64,000 bases of DNA, taken from assembly GCF_963082655.1 (NCBI RefSeq), contig NC_081553.1, positions 33,435,478 to 33,499,477 on the forward strand. Reading direction: 5' to 3'. Source of the stretch: Stomoxys calcitrans. Taxonomy: Eukaryota; Arthropoda; Insecta; Diptera; Muscidae. The notes below the pieces were generated by a model. The model worked only from the letters and a program-made list of their open reading frames with translations, was not told the DNA's origin and did no database searches. The position numbers were made by a program, and so were the translations under genes. Positions 24,627 through 38,139 of this stretch are shown piece after piece (the first letter of the stretch is position 1; each line of letters starts with the position of its first letter).

Positions 24627-27213
24627 TATACCCTCCACCATAGGATGGGGGTATACTAAATTCGTCGTACTGTTTGTAACTACTCGAAATATTAGTCTGA
24701 GACCCCAAATGGCTAAATCATCATTTTATAATGATTTAGCCATGTCCGTCCGTCTGTCAGTCCCTCCGTTCGTCCGTCTGTCTGTCGAAAGCACTCTAAC
24801 TTTCGAAGGAGTAAAGCTAACCGCTTGAAATTTTGTACAAATACTTCTTATTAGTGTAGGTCGGTTGGGATTGTAAATGGGTTATATCGGTCCATGTTTT
24901 GAAATAGCCGTCATATAAACCGATCTTGGGTCTTGACTTCTTGAGCCTCTAGAGGGCGCAATTCTTATCCAATTGGAATGAAATTTTGCACGACGTTTTT
25001 TGCTATGACTTCCAATAACTGTGCTAAAATAGGTTCAAATCGGTCAATAACCGGATATAGCTGCCAAATAAACCGATCTTGGGTCTTGACTTCTTGAGCC
25101 TCTAGAGGGCGCAATTCTTATCCGATTGGATTGAAATTTTGCACGACGTGTTTTGTTATGATATCCAAAAGATGTGCCACAAATACTTCTTATAAGTGTA
25201 GGTTGGTTGGGATTGTAAATGGGCCATATCGGTCCATGTTTTGATATAGCTGCCATATAAACCGATTTTGGGTCTTGACTTCTTGAGCCTCTAGAGGGCG
25301 CAATTCTTATCCGAATGGAATGAAACTTTGCACGACGTGTTTTGCTATGACTTTCAACAAATGTGCCAAGTATGGTTCGAATCGGCCAATAACCTGATAT
25401 GGCTGTCATATAAACCGATCTTGGGTCTTGACTTCTTGAGCCTCTAGAGGGCGCAATTCTTATCCGATTGCAATTAAATTTTGCACGACGTGTTTTGCTA
25501 TGACTTCCAATAACTGTGCTAAAATAGGTTCAAATCGGTCAATAACCGGATATAGCTGTCATATAAACCGATCTTGGGTCTTGACTTCTTGAGTCTTAAG
25601 AACGCTCAATTCTTATCCAATTGGAATGAAATTTTGCTCGACGAGTTTTGTTATGATATTGTTATGATGCCACAAATACTTCTTATAAGTGTAGGTTGGT
25701 TGGGATTGTAAATGGGCCATATCGGTCCGTGTTTTGATATAGCTGCCATATAAACCGATTTTGGGTCTTGACTTCTTGAGCCTCTAGAGGGCGCAATTCT
25801 TATCCGAATGGAATGAAACTTTGCACGACGTGTTTTGCTATGACTTCCAACAAATGTGCCAAGTATGGTTCGAATCGGCCAATAACCTGATATGGCTGTC
25901 ATATAAACCGATCTTGGGTCTTGACTTCTTGAGCCTCTAGAGGGCGCAATTCTTATCCGATTGCAATACAATTTTGTACGACGTGTTTTGCTATGATATC
26001 CAACAACTGTGCCAAGTATGGTTCAAATCGGTTCATAACCTGATATAGCTGCCATATAAACCGATCTTGGGTCTTGACTTCTTGAGCCTCTAGAGGGCGT
26101 AATTCTTATCCAATTGGTATGAAATTTTGCACGACGTGTTTTGTTTTTTAAAATATCCAACAAGTGTGCAAAGTATGGTTCAAATCGGTTCATAACCTGA
26201 TATAGCTGCCATATAAACCGATCTTGGGTCTTGACTTCTTGAGTCTTAAGAACGCGCAATTCTTATCCAATTGGAATGAAATTTTGCTCGACGAGTTTTG
26301 CTATGACTTCCAACAAATGTCCCACAAATACTTCTTATTAGTGTAGGTTGGATGGGATTGTAAATGGGCCATATCGGTCCATGTTTTGATATAGCTGCTA
26401 TATAAACCGATCTTGGGTCTTGACTTCTTAAGCCTCTAGAGGGCGCAATTCTTATCCAATTAGAATGAAATTTTGCATGACGTGTTTTGTTGTGATATCC
26501 AACAAATGTGCCAAGTATGGTTCAAATCGGTCCATAACCTGATATAGCTGCCATGTAAACCGATCTTGGGTCTTGACTTCTTAAGCCTCTAGAGGGCGCA
26601 ATTCTTATCCAATTGGAATGAAATTGTGCACGCCGATTTTTTTTATAATATTCAACAATTGTGCCAAGTATGGTTCAAATCGGTCCATAACCTGATATAG
26701 CTGCCATATAAACCGATCTTAGAACTTGACTTCTTGAGCCTCTAGAGGGCGCAATTCTTATCCAATTGGAATGAAATTTTGCTCGACGAGTTTTGCTATG
26801 ACTTCTAACAACTGTAGTAAATTTGGTTCAAATCGGTCAATAACCGGATACAGCTGTCATATAAACCGGTCTTGTGTCTTGACTTCTTGTCGTTGTTTTT
26901 TATGGTCTGATTCGGTCTATAGCCTGATACAGCTCACATATAAATCGATCTCTCTATTTACCTCTTGAGCCCCCGAAGGGCGTAATTCTCATTCGCATTG
27001 GCTGACATTTTATACAAGTCTCCAACATATAATTTAATTGTGGTCCGAACCGGACCATATCTTGATATCGCTCAAATAGCAGAACAAATCTTTTCTTTTA
27101 TCCTTTTTTTGCCTAAGAAGAGATGGCGGGAAAAGAACTCGACAAATGCGATCCCTGGTGGAGGGTATATAAGATTCGGCCCGGCCGAACTTTGCACACT
27201 TTTACTTGTTTAT
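24627..27213 (-). mobile_element. Complete F-family element, reverse, with expanded internal array
   Basis: Starts 'ttataccctccaccatagga' and ends 'ggtggagggtatataagatt', CGGCCCGGCCGAAC and 'cacttttacttgttt'. Modules of 153 and about 188 bp alternate. A larger unit of about 493 bp is duplicated (25160-25480 against 25650-25975). Confidence 0.8.
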
Positions 27214-28274
27214 TTACATGAAACTGAAATGAACTGGAAATATTTCTTGCTCTCCCTCTCCCTGTGTTTCTTAAGATTTATATTTCAAGTTCATGTATGT
27301 CATTGGCATTTCCTAGGTTGTTTTATTTGCTACCTTGTTAGTGAGCAGCACATGGCATGTCATATACATACCAAAGGTTGAAGGAGCAGGGATATGGCCT
27401 ACAAAAACATACAAAAAATTTGGTACTAAAGTTATTTAATGTTCCCTGTCCTGTAGCTCATTAAGAAGAAATATTTTTGTCATTTCAATTCTCGAAATGA
27501 AATGAAAGGAATTCTCAATTTATTAAAACTCACAAACAGGGAAAGATTTTCAAGAAGTTGTATGCCTTGTGCGTGCGACAAAAAAGGTGCGATTTTCTTT
27601 ATTTATGCTCAAAGTGGCTCAAAAAATTGTCTTCCGTAATAAAACCGCAATCTTGGCTGAAAGTTCTCACAATTCTGCCCGATAATTACTGTAATAATGA
27701 TTGACTTTACTGTTTGAATCATGGAGAACTTTTACATTACCTAAATGGCGGTTAAAAACCTTAACCTTCTGACTGGTGACCTATTCGTTAGTCACTTATC
27801 GACCACCACCATCTCCCACTAGCTATGGGACGAAAAAAAAAGAAACCAGTCCGTTTTTGGCTGAAAACGGTTTCATTATAAATCCGCCACACAAGGGAAC
27901 TGACTTGACCTTCGTCCAGGCACTATGGTTACATATGGCGAGATTGTGGACTTAAACCACGCAATCTGAATTTCATTCATTCTCATTCCCTTCTTCTGGT
28001 GGATAAGGAGTTAAACCTTACTTTGATTTCTCTTTACATCAAAGAAGATTTAAAAGTAGTGCCCTGGAGAGATCGAACAAAATATTGCTGGACCTAAGTC
28101 CTTTGGACATGACCTTATACTTGGGGACGACGCCAATTGACATCACAGTCAATGGAGAAACAGCCCTACAAACAACAGAGGAGAGTCTCCTTTTACTTAC
28201 ATTTTGTTGTTACTCTTGGAACCGCAAATTTGCGCAGGAGGACCAGTTCTAGGCCAGGAATAATCCTGGATCCA
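27214..28274. other. Gene-free stretch
   Basis: No coding gene recognised. The part from about 27770 onward may be decayed retroelement. Confidence 0.35.
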
Positions 28275-28600
28275 TGCAAATTTGTCCATGAACATTCCAT
28301 AAGGAACACCCTTCTCATATATCAATGAGAGATGTCCGGTTCTAGTTTCAGCTCAATGACGAGGGGCCTCCTTTTTTAAAGCCGAGTCCCAACGTCGTGA
28401 TGCAGAGCAACACCTCTTTAGGGAGAAGATTTTACATGGCAAAGTACCTCACAAATGTCGTCAACTTTAGGAGGGGTTAAGCACAACTGAAAATTTTCTC
28501 CGATGTTCTCGCCAGGATTCGAACCCAAGGTGTTCGGCATTATAGGTGGACATGCAAACATCAGCGCTACGGTGATTTCCCTGAGTCGCTTTAAAAACTA
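28275..28600 (-). repeat. tRNA-derived SINE-like element (copy 2), reverse
   Basis: Reverse complement of the 54290 copy: 'aacattccataaggaacacc', 'gaggggcctcctttttt', then 'gccaggattcgaacccaagg', whose complement is a B-box-like GGTTCGAATCC. Confidence 0.7.
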
Positions 28601-28639
28601 GCCGGCCGTGGTCAGTATGAGGATGAGGTGTGAGATCTC

Positions 28640-28835
28640 CTTTGCCTTAGCTTATGAGCTCCAGTTTTTGTTCTTCAATATATGGTGAAAAACTCCTTCC
28701 GGTCTATATTTTGCTATCTGCCTGATGACCTGGGCCGGCATTCCGTCAAAGGCTGCGGGCCGCGTTCCTTATCTCCTCTATCGTGAAAGGGCTGTTGTCA
28801 AAGCGCTCTTCACAATTTTTTTCTCTACTTCATGT
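28640..28835 (-). pseudogene. R1-type LINE reverse-transcriptase remnant
   Basis: The minus strand encodes FTIEEIRNAARSL and, after a small deletion and frame change, AFDGMPAQVIRQIAKYRPEG and on to NKNWSS-stop. This resembles the segment preceding the RT fingers in R1/Jockey LINEs (consensus of the type GPDGIPAEV). Frameshift and stop show it is dead. Confidence 0.6.
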
Positions 28836-29169
28836 CAGAGAAAGGGTGTGTGGTCTATATTTTCCATTGTTCTCCCATCCATCACTGCCGTGCGCTAAGG
28901 AGGCCTCCATCCTGGATCTATACCTGTGCGTAAACCTGACTTCAACGGGGGTCTGATTACAATTTGTCCACGGAATTGATTATCCGTTACAGCGAATAAC
29001 CCAAAATTCAATAGGGAGCAAGTTATAGATATAACGATTGTGTCGAACATTAACTCGGAGTTTATAGCAGGAAAGTTTCCACTGTCTTTTCGAAGCACTA
29101 CAGAATAAGTTTTCAGTTTCGAGCACGGGATAGCTGTGAGCACCGCACGGGCTGGAACATTGAGGTCCA

Positions 29170-29520
29170 ATCTATGTGGTGTTCACGGCTGTCACGAGAA
29201 GCTTAGCTGCGAGCGTCCACAGGTTGTGGATAGTGCTATGCTCCATACGGAGTAGCTGCAACGGCAGTCGCGGACAATCAGCGGTATCAAGCGGAGAGTC
29301 TCAGTGAGACGCCGGGCGGCTCCGTCTTTTGCGCAAATACTGAGTGCCTATGGTGCTCAATATGACAAGGTGAGTTATTGGCGCCTTTATATAACCAATG
29401 GCCACCCAGTTCCTTCGACGATCGGTCCTTTGGACCGGAACGAGCTTCCTCACCTACAGAAGCTTAAGAAGGATCGCCACCTCCACATGAAAATGTGGCT
29501 ACAACAACAACAACAATGGG
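29170..29520 (+). repeat. Retroelement 3' end with (CAA)n tail
   Basis: 'ggtcctttggaccggaacgag', 'ccacctccacatgaaaatgt' and a terminal ctacaacaacaacaacaa resemble the 3' end of a non-LTR element with a short triplet tail. The clade is uncertain. Confidence 0.45.
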
Positions 29521-29664
29521 GGGCATTCAATATTTAACCCATTGGGATATGTTCAGGTAACGTATGTAGACGTTGAAGACTCTTCGAGGGGGGCTTGGGG
29601 GCAGTGGATCTTTCCATAGAGTGCCTGAACGAAGCCTTTTTGAAGCCATGACCGGTGGCCCGGC

Positions 29665-29860
29665 TACACGACATTAGTCCCAGCACTCGGTCGTGATTTC
29701 TCTCTCTCTCCCTCTTGCCCCCATGGTTGGGTGCCTAACGCATCAATACACCCAACCATGGAGGACACCAAAACGAAGGAAGTAGATCAAGAGGGTTTTT
29801 AATAAGACAAGAGGGAGAGAGAGAGAAAACACGACCGAGTGCTGGGACTAATTTCGTGTA
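29665..29860. mobile_element. Foldback/MITE-like element with 53-bp inverted arms
   Basis: The left arm 29665-29717 and right arm 29808-29860 are complementary over about 53 bp with very few mismatches (tACACGA...AGTCCCAGCACTCGGTCGTG...(CT)n...CTCTTG). An inner 13-bp pair, ccatggttgggtg (29721-29733) and its complement (29749-29761), is nested in it. Confidence 0.8.
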
Positions 29861-29879
29861 ACTCTAAGTAGGTTCTGTA

Positions 29880-30217
29880 AAGACACTAGGACAGCGGAAA
29901 GGAATTCTGTCGAGAGTTCATGGACACAATTGAGGCACCTAGGCTGCGTAAAGTGCTTTGCAAGGATTCCATCACGCATATCTCACTTAGGAGGGAGGAC
30001 GGGACTTATACTGAGACTCAGACCAGAAGTCATAGTCGCAACACACTTTATATTGACAGGACCGAATCATGGCGGTTCTCCTGCAGAAAACCCTAGGAGA
30101 CTGATCGATCTGAAGGTGAGTGAGGGACTGACGCCGCAGAAGTTTAGGGTGGCATTACATGAATACCTCAAGAGTTGGTAGATGGAGACGATTTCGCCCA
30201 GTTACAATCCCAACCGA
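29880..30217 (+). other. Possible decayed retroelement segment
   Basis: A frame at 29930-30181 ends PQKFRVALHEYLKSW-stop. It reads protein-like but I do not recognise the family. No upstream context supports a host gene. Confidence 0.25.
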
Positions 30218-30225
30218 CCTATACT

Positions 30226-31517
30226 AACAAGTAAAAAGGCGTTAAGTTCGGCTGGGCCGAACTTTGGATAACCACCACCTCGGGTATATATGTAAACCAC
30301 CTTTGTCATAATCCGGTGAAAAATGCATGATTTACGCCCCCATAGCAGCTATATCGAGATATGGTCCGATTTGAACCAATTTCGGCACGGACAAGCCATT
30401 ATTCAATTTTGTAGAACAGAAAAAATTTGTATTTTGGAAGCTATATCCAAATATAAATCGATCTGAACCATATACGACACGGATGTCGAAAAGCCTAACA
30501 TAAGTCACTGTGTCAAAATCGAATAGGAATCGGATTATAAATGCGCATTTTATGGGGCCAAGACTTTAAATCGAAATATCGGAATATATGGCAGCTATAT
30601 CCAAATCTGAACGTATTTGAGCCAAGTTGCAGAAACATGTCGAAGAGCCTAACACAACTCACTGTCCCAATTTTTGGCAAAATCGGACAATAAATACGCC
30701 TTTAATGAGCTCAAGACCTTAAATCGAGAGATCGGTCTATATGGCAGCTATATCTAAATCTGGACCGATCTGGACAAAATTTAAGAAGGATGTCGGATCA
30801 ACCCACTGTACCAACTTTTGGCAAAATCGGACAATGAATACGCCTTTAATGGGCTCACGACCTTAAATCGAGAGATCGGTCTATATGGCAGCTACACCCA
30901 AATCTGGACCGATCTTGAAGAAGGATGTCAATGGGCCTAATACAACTCACTGTCCCGAATTTCAGCAAAATCGGATGATAAATGTGGTTTTTATGGGCCT
31001 AAGACTCTAAATCGGCGATTCGGTCTATATGGGGGCTATATCAAGATATAGTCCGATATAGCCCATCTTCGAACTTAACCTGCTTATGGACAAAAAAAAA
31101 AAGAATTTGTGCAAAATTCCAGCTCAATACCGCTATTTTTAAAGACTGTAGCCTGATTTCAACAGACGTAGGGACAGACGGACGGCTAGATGGTCTTAGA
31201 TTTTAACGCTGATCATATTTCAATGTGTTACAAACGGAATGACAAAGTGAATATAGGTTGCCCAAAAAGTAATTGCGGATTTTTTAAAAGAAAGCAAATG
31301 CATTTTTAATAAAACTTAGAATGAACTTTAATCAAATATACTTTTTTTACACTTTTTTTCTAAAGCAAACTAAAAGTAACAGCTGATAACTGACAGAAGA
31401 AAGAATGCAATTTCAGAGTCACAAGCTGTGAAAAAATTTGTCAACGCCGACTATATGAAAAATCCGCAATTACTTTTTGGGCAACCCAATACCACCATCC
31501 TTCGGTGGTGGGTATAA
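30226..31517 (+). mobile_element. Complete A-family element, forward, with nested MITE
   Basis: Starts 'aacaagtaaaaaggcgttaa' with 'ttcggctgggccgaa', carries modules, and ends 'catccttcggtggtgggtat'. The MITE at 31256-31489 sits in its 3' end at a TA. Confidence 0.8.
31256..31489. mobile_element. MITE (copy 4), inserted in an A element
   Basis: Left TIR short by 3 bases (ggttgcccaaaaag), right TIR intact. Removing it restores 'gtgaatataccaccatcc', the normal A end. Confidence 0.88.
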
Positions 31518-31544
31518 AAGCGGGTTAAAATTTTTAGTATTTTT

Positions 31545-31700
31545 ATATTCCGGTACTGCTGTACAAGGAAGAGAGATAGGTCCCTTAACAAGCATACCGA
31601 TCGACTCAGAATCACTTTTTGATTCCATTTAGCTATGTCCGTATGTTTGTCTATTTGTCCGTCTGTCTGCCGGTCTGTCTGCCTTTTTGTCCATGTTAAA
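31545..31700 (+). repeat. E-family 5' fragment
   Basis: 'ataccgatcgactcagaatc' and a run of gtccgtctgtct-type repeats match the E starts at 22800, 39740 and 42775. Confidence 0.55.
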
Positions 31701-33889
31701 TGTTATGAAAAGAATTTTTCAATAAAATCTGTTTAGGGACATTGCCAATTAAAGCAAGTAAAGTACCCTAGTGTATAGACTTTGGGACAGAGGTCTATGT
31801 CATTGTGATAACCGCAAGTGAAACCTTCGGAAGAGTGTCGCTCATTGCCTTGGATTCCAGAATAATGAGGTCGAAGTGCTTGGCCTAGCATAGCGGTAAC
31901 TTGGGTTCCGCTATATGGTGGTAGCTTAGATGCCAGACCAATATTTGGCCAAAGGAGGATGAAAGGGTTTCCCCTTTAAATAAGAATTCTTTATGCACAA
32001 CGACAGTAGACATAACTGCCAACAGTGTGATACTCCATATGGCATCCTTCGTAATGATAAGTGCAGGAGTTAAGTTAAACAAATGGGGCGAAGACGTTTT
32101 CTTTTTTTCATATCTTATAGGGACATAGGCTTTCCATTTCGGAGAGGCAGTTTTCTTTGATCTGGGTGATCTTGCAGTTGCACCTCCAGGTTTTCTCCTT
32201 AGATACGTAGACAAGATGAAATGATTTCGACAGGTGAAAATAAGACATGTCGCGCAAGCGGTAATGTGTGAGTGGATACGGTCCTCAGAACCCTCATTCC
32301 TCCTCAAAGTTTTTATATTCAAAATCTGTTTATCTTCAAATTATTGAGCATAATTTTTTTATATCCTATCTGACCAAAATGATTTCATTAGTCTTTAAAA
32401 AAGGTTTCCACTCACTTTGATTAAAATTAGGGGCTGGAAAATGTACACTAAAAAAAGTTGGCCGAAAATTTAAGACTTTCGAAGGATTTTAGCAATAAAA
32501 ACGAGGCAAAGAACCAAAGCTTTAAATTAGAAATGACCATCCGTTTCAAATTTTGATCGCTGATTGATTCTTATTTTTTTTTTCACAGATGATTGTTCAG
32601 GTATTATGATGAATTCTATTTTTAAACTTATCAAATAAACCAAAAAAAAAAAAAATAAATATTTGAAGGATTTATTAAACTACCATTTAAAATAAAAAAT
32701 CCCTAATATGAAGGAAAATATTTTTCATGAAAAGGAATGTTTTCTTAAAATGTTGGCTAATCTTTATATTCAGTTTTCTAGTCTTTGGTTCGAATCTAAC
32801 AAATTAGGACAACATTTTTTTCAGTGTACACATGCCTTCTCACAATACAAAATATATTGAACACATTAATTTTTTTCCATGTTCTCCACAATGTCTACCA
32901 AATCATCAATCCATTTAAAACCTTCGGCAATCGTGTCGGCGAAATCCCAAAAAGAAACTAAACTTTTTGAGAAATAATTTCCTGACCAAAAACACAAAAT
33001 CAAAATTTTATCCAAATATCATATCCCATGCACTCGGACATCCCAAAAGGACCATTGATAAACACCATGGTCTAAGTAGCAAATGAAGAAATGCGTTGTA
33101 TTGCATTTTACTGCTAATGAAGCAAAAGAACAAATATTTTTCATTCTGTTTAAATGTTTTGGATGCGAATCTTGTGAGCGAACAGAAGGGGGAAATACGC
33201 AAAATTCCTATGAAAACTAAAAAGGCAGCCAACCGAAATGGAAAAAAACCAAATCTCTCCTCAAATGTTTGGCCAAGTGCTGTCAGAGATGCTGCCTGCA
33301 GTGTGGTGGTGGTAAAGTAGATATCTTTAGTGCGCCCATGTCAATAAGCGCAAAATCCCGAGGTATACAAATTCCGTGTGAAGAAATCCAATCAGCATGT
33401 GAACAAGTTTCAGTGGCAAAGTAGAGAGAGAAAAAAAAAATGAAAAATGTGCGAACATTTTTAGGGAAAAATCATTAAAATCATCAACGTAAACAGATAA
33501 CAGTATATAAGGGAAGACTTTAGCAGATGGAGTGACTCAGAGGACTATTAATGACGGCTAAGTAGTTGTAAGTGAACTTAAATATGGTTTAAATAAACAC
33601 CATGAAGATGCACAAAGTACTTGTGATGGTAATGATTGAGCACTAGTCAATAAATGTTGTCTACAAACGAAAGACTTAAGACACAAGCGTTAAGTAAAGC
33701 AAGTGCTCATGTGGGGCATATAAGAAATTTTAATTTTGGAAACAAATTTAGCATAAGAGATGCTCAACATCGAAATTTAGTAAACCATAATGGATGAGGA
33801 TAATATTAAATGGGGTTTCAATAAAAATGTGAGCAATATCAATCAGCACAAATATTGTGATCAACTTTTCGGTAGCTTAATAACAACTA
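31701..33889. other. Stretch without recognised gene
   Basis: A 145-codon minus frame (31885-32322) has no motif I can assign; it is Ser/Thr/Lys-rich and could be retroelement debris. The rest is AT-rich and featureless. Confidence 0.3.
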
Positions 33890-34125
33890 TTGGTTGCCCA
33901 AAAAGTAATTGCGGATTTTTTAAAAGAAAGTAAATCCATTTTTAATAAAACTTAGAATGAACTTTAATCAAATATACTTTTTTTTACACTTTTTTTCTAC
34001 AGCAAGCTAAAAGTAACAGCTGATAACTGACAGAAGAAAGAATGCAATTACAGAGTCACAAGCTGTGAAAAAATTTTTCAACGCCGACTATAAGAAAAAT
34101 CCGCAATTACTTTTTGGGCAACCCA
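33890..34125. mobile_element. MITE (copy 5)
   Basis: TA-flanked. Left end tggttgcccaaaaagtaatt and right end aattactttttgggcaacc. Confidence 0.88.
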
Positions 34126-34804
34126 TAAAATTGTAAATTTTTTGTTTACTTCTATGGAGTAATTCAATTTCATATGTTTCTTGCATTTTGTTTTGCCCCT
34201 AAGCAGGAAACGAAAGATTTAGGACACAAACATGACCTGGTCAAAAAATTTCGATTCCAACCAGACAATATTTCTACATTGTCATGCTCTTATTGAAAAA
34301 TCTCTGCTTGTGTAATATAATGTGCGAGGTGATACAGCAATCTTTGGCTTATAATAGATGTCCATTGATTATTTCAATCTTTTGTTCTGGCCATAGCTTC
34401 TGCTTATATTCAGAAATTGTTGAAAAAATGAGGAAATTGATGCACCATTGGACGGATGATGCAACATGTTTTGCTACTCCATGATACCCAGGGTAAAAGA
34501 CTGATCTTCCTCGATTGCGCCGCCATATCGCAATTCACACATTTCAAAGGTAGAAGGAAAATAATGGAAACCATAAATTCCTTTTTTTGGGGAGGCTGAT
34601 AGACATTTGAAATTAATCACAATCGAATTGATTGTGATGACATTTCACAATGACAAATCATATAACTCACATTGTTAATTACCATCAAATTATTTGGTTA
34701 TTATTAAACAATGGAATTAAAGGTATTGTTTAGGTCAGAAGATTTTTAAGCTTAAGTACAGTGGTTCTGCTGTTACACTGATATTTCTCAAAAGAAAATT
34801 ATTT
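34126..34804. other. Gene-free stretch
   Basis: No repeat or gene recognised. Confidence 0.35.
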
Positions 34805-35540
34805 TTATACCAACCACGAAAAGATAGGGGGAATATTCATTTAGTCATTCCGTTTGCATATCATCGAAATATTTATTTCTGAACCTATACACACATGCAT
34901 ATTTTCCCATGAACATTCCATTAACGAACAGGGGATACTTGTCTTATACGAAGTTTTAGCTCAATGATATGGGCCTGCTTTCTTATGCCAAGTCTGAAAG
35001 TCGTGCTGCCAAGCAACACCACTTATTAGAGAAGCTTTAACATGGCTGATATCTTATAAATGTCGCCAGAATTTTTAAGGAAATAACCTTTACTGAAAGT
35101 TTTTTTCTGATGCTAAGGCCAAGATCTGCCCCAGGCGTTCCGCGTCATGGGCGTATATGTTTATCTCTGCCCCATGGTGGCCTTCGAGCATATAAAGTAT
35201 ATATATTCTTTGTCCTTGTAAAAATCTAAGCCGGTCCAGCCATGTTCGTCCGTCCTTCCATCTCTTGAAATCACGCTACAGTCTTCAAAAATGAGGATAT
35301 TGACCTGAAAGCCGATCCAGCCATGAGCGCTTGTCTTTCCATCTGTTGAAATCACGCTACAGTCTTCAAAAATGAGGATATTGACGTGAAACTTTGCACA
35401 GATTTTTCTTTTGTCCATAAGCAATTTAAGTTCGAAGATGTGCTATAGCGGCTTATATGTTGATATAGTCCCCATATAGACCGATCTCACAATTATTAGC
35501 TCTAGGCCCACAAAAATCGATTTCGCAGAAATTTTTATTT
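34805..35540 (-). repeat. A-type element end, reverse, split by a SINE
   Basis: 'taccaaccacgaaaagatag' to about 34900, then resumes at about 35187. After that comes a roughly 80-bp tandem duplication of 'aaatcacgctacagtcttca' sequence (35268 and 35350). Confidence 0.6.
34902..35165 (-). repeat. SINE-like element (copy 3), reverse, diverged
   Basis: 'catgaacattccattaacga' and 'gctttaacatggctgatatc' match copy 2. The B-box area is eroded. Confidence 0.55.
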
Positions 35541-35561
35541 CATCTTTCATTTCTATACCCA

Positions 35562-38135
35562 GCATCGTAGGAGAGGGGGGTATATTCATTAAGTCATTGC
35601 GTTTGCAACACATCAAAATATCAAGTTCCGACCCTACAAAATATATATATTTCGGATCGTCGCAAAATTCTAAGACGATTTAACGATATCCGTGTGTCTG
35701 TCCCACCGTATGTGGTAAACACTTTGCAGGCTTCAAAAATTGTGATATTGAGCTGAAATTTGGTACAAATCCGTCTGGTTAAGTTCTACAACGGGCGAAG
35801 TCAGACCATATTCGGATATAGCTGCTATAAAGACCGATTTTCCGATAAAAGGGTCTAATACCCATAAATGCTTTATTTTTGGGTAGCTTTAAGCCTCCCG
35901 ACATCTGACCCAAATATGGTTCAGATCGGACTATATTTAGATGTAGCTGCCATATAGACCGATCTGCCGATAAAGGGTCTGAAGCCCATAAAAGCTTTAT
36001 TTATTGCCCAATTTCGCTTAAATTGTAAACAGTCTAAGCCTCCCGACATCTGACCTAAATATGGTTCAGATCGGACTATATTTAGATATAGCTGCCATAT
36101 AGACCGATCTTCCGATAAAGGGTCTGAAGCCCATAGAAGCTTTATTTTTGAACCGATCTCGCTGCAATTGGAAACTGTCTAAGCCTCCCGACATCTGACC
36201 TAAATATCGTTCAGATCGGACTATATTTAGACCATATAGACCGATCTGCCGATAAAGGGTCTGAAGCCCATAAAAGCTTTATGTATAACCCGATTTCGCT
36301 GAAAATTGAAACAGTGGATTATTTCAAGCCTCCTGACATCTGTCATAAATATGGTTCAGATCAGACTATATTTAGATATAGCTGCCATTCAGACCGATTT
36401 CGCCGATTTTGGGTCTGAAGCTCATAGAAGCTTTATTTTTGAACCGATTTCGTTGAAATTTTAAACCGTGAGTAGTTTTAGTCTTCCCAACTTCCGGCCC
36501 AAATATGGTTCAGATCGGACTATATTTAGATATAGCTGCTATATAGACCGATCTCCCCGATTAAGGGTCTGTAGCCCATAGAAGCTTTATTTATTATCCG
36601 ATTTCGCTGAAATTTGAAACCGTGAGTAGTTTTAGGCCTTCCAACATCCGGCGCAAATATGGTTCAGATTGGACTATATTTATTTGGGTCTATATATATT
36701 ATAAGGGTCTGAAGCCCATAAAAGCTTTATTCTCCATCCGATTTCACTGAAATTTGAATCAGAATGTAATTTAAGGCCTCCCGACTTCTGACCTAAATAT
36801 GGTTCAGATCGGATTATATTTAGATATAGCTGCTATTTGGACCGATCTCCCCGATTTAGGGTCTGAAGCCCGTAGAAGCTTTATTTTTGAACCGATTTCC
36901 CTGAAATTTGAAACCGTGAGTAGTTTTAGGCCTTCCAACATCCGACCCAAATATGGTTCAGATCGGACTATATTTAGATATAGCTGCCATATAGACCGAT
37001 CTCCCCAATAAGGGGTCTGAAGCCCATATAAGCTTTATTTTTGAACCGAAATTGAAATTTGAAACAGTGAGTAGTTTTAGGCCTCCCGACATCCGGCCCA
37101 AATATGATTCAGATAGGACTATATTTAGATATAGCTGCCATATAGACCGATCTCCTCGATTAAGGGTCTGAAGCCCATAAAAGCTTTATTCTCCATCCGA
37201 TTTCACTGAAATTTGAATCAGAATGTAATTTAAGGCCTCCCGACTTCTGACCTAAATATGGTTCAGATCGGATTATATTTAGATATAGCTGCTATTTGGC
37301 CCGATCTCCCCGATTTAGGGTCTGAAGCCCGTAGAAGCTTTATTTTTGAACCGATTTCCCTGAAATTTGAAACCGTGAGTAGTTTTAGGCCTTCCAACAT
37401 CCGACCCAAATATGGTTCAGATCGGACTATATTTAGATATAGCTGTCATATAGACCGATCTACCGATAAAGGGTCTGAAGCCCATAAAAGCTTTATGTAT
37501 TACCCGATTTCGCTGAAAATTGAAACAGTGGGTTATTTCAAGCCTCCCGACATCTGACCTAAATATGGTTCAGATCGGACTATATTTAGATATAGCTGCT
37601 ATATAGACCGATCTCCCCAATAAGGGGTCTGAAGCCCATATAAGCTTTATTTTTGAACCGAAATTGAAATTTGAAACAGTGAGAAGTTGTAGGCCTCCCG
37701 ACATCCGGCCCAAATATGATTCAGATAGGACTATATTTAGATATAGCTGCCATATAGACCGATCTCCTCGATTAAGGGTCTGAAGCCCATAAAAGCTTTA
37801 TTCTCCATCCGATTTCACTGAAATTTGAAACAGCGAGTAGTGTGAGGCCTCCCGACATCCGGCCCAAATATGGTTTAGATCGGACTATAGTTAGATATAG
37901 CTGTCATATGGACCGATATGCCGGTTAAGGGTCTAAAGCTCATAAAAGCTTTATTTATTACCCGATTTTGTTGAAATTTGAAACACAAAATTCAACAGTA
38001 ACTTACATATATTAGACCATTCAATGTCCGTGACGAATTTGGGTGCATAAGTAATACAATTTTCACCGGATTGTGACGAAAGAGGGTTTACATATATACC
38101 CGAGGTGGTGGGTATCCAAAGTTCGACACGGCCGA
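35562..38135 (-). mobile_element. A-related element with long 153-bp array, reverse
   Basis: Starts 'ctatacccagcatcgtagga' and ends 'gaggtggtgggtatccaaag' with 'ttcgacacggccgaac'. Roughly 14 modules of 153 bp with 'aagctttatt' and 'ccgacatctgacc'. Internal copies are offset by 459 bp (36772/37231) and 612 bp (37001/37613), exact multiples of 153. Confidence 0.8.
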
Positions 38136-38139
38136 ACTC

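Noticed and set aside
24259..24708. 149-codon minus frame with Cys-rich and Ser-rich parts
   Set aside because: Built from (GA)n and A-rich sequence plus the start of an F element; no domain spacing.
31885..32322. 145-codon minus frame as a host gene
   Set aside because: No recognisable motif and a position among repeat debris; kept only as an unassigned stretch.
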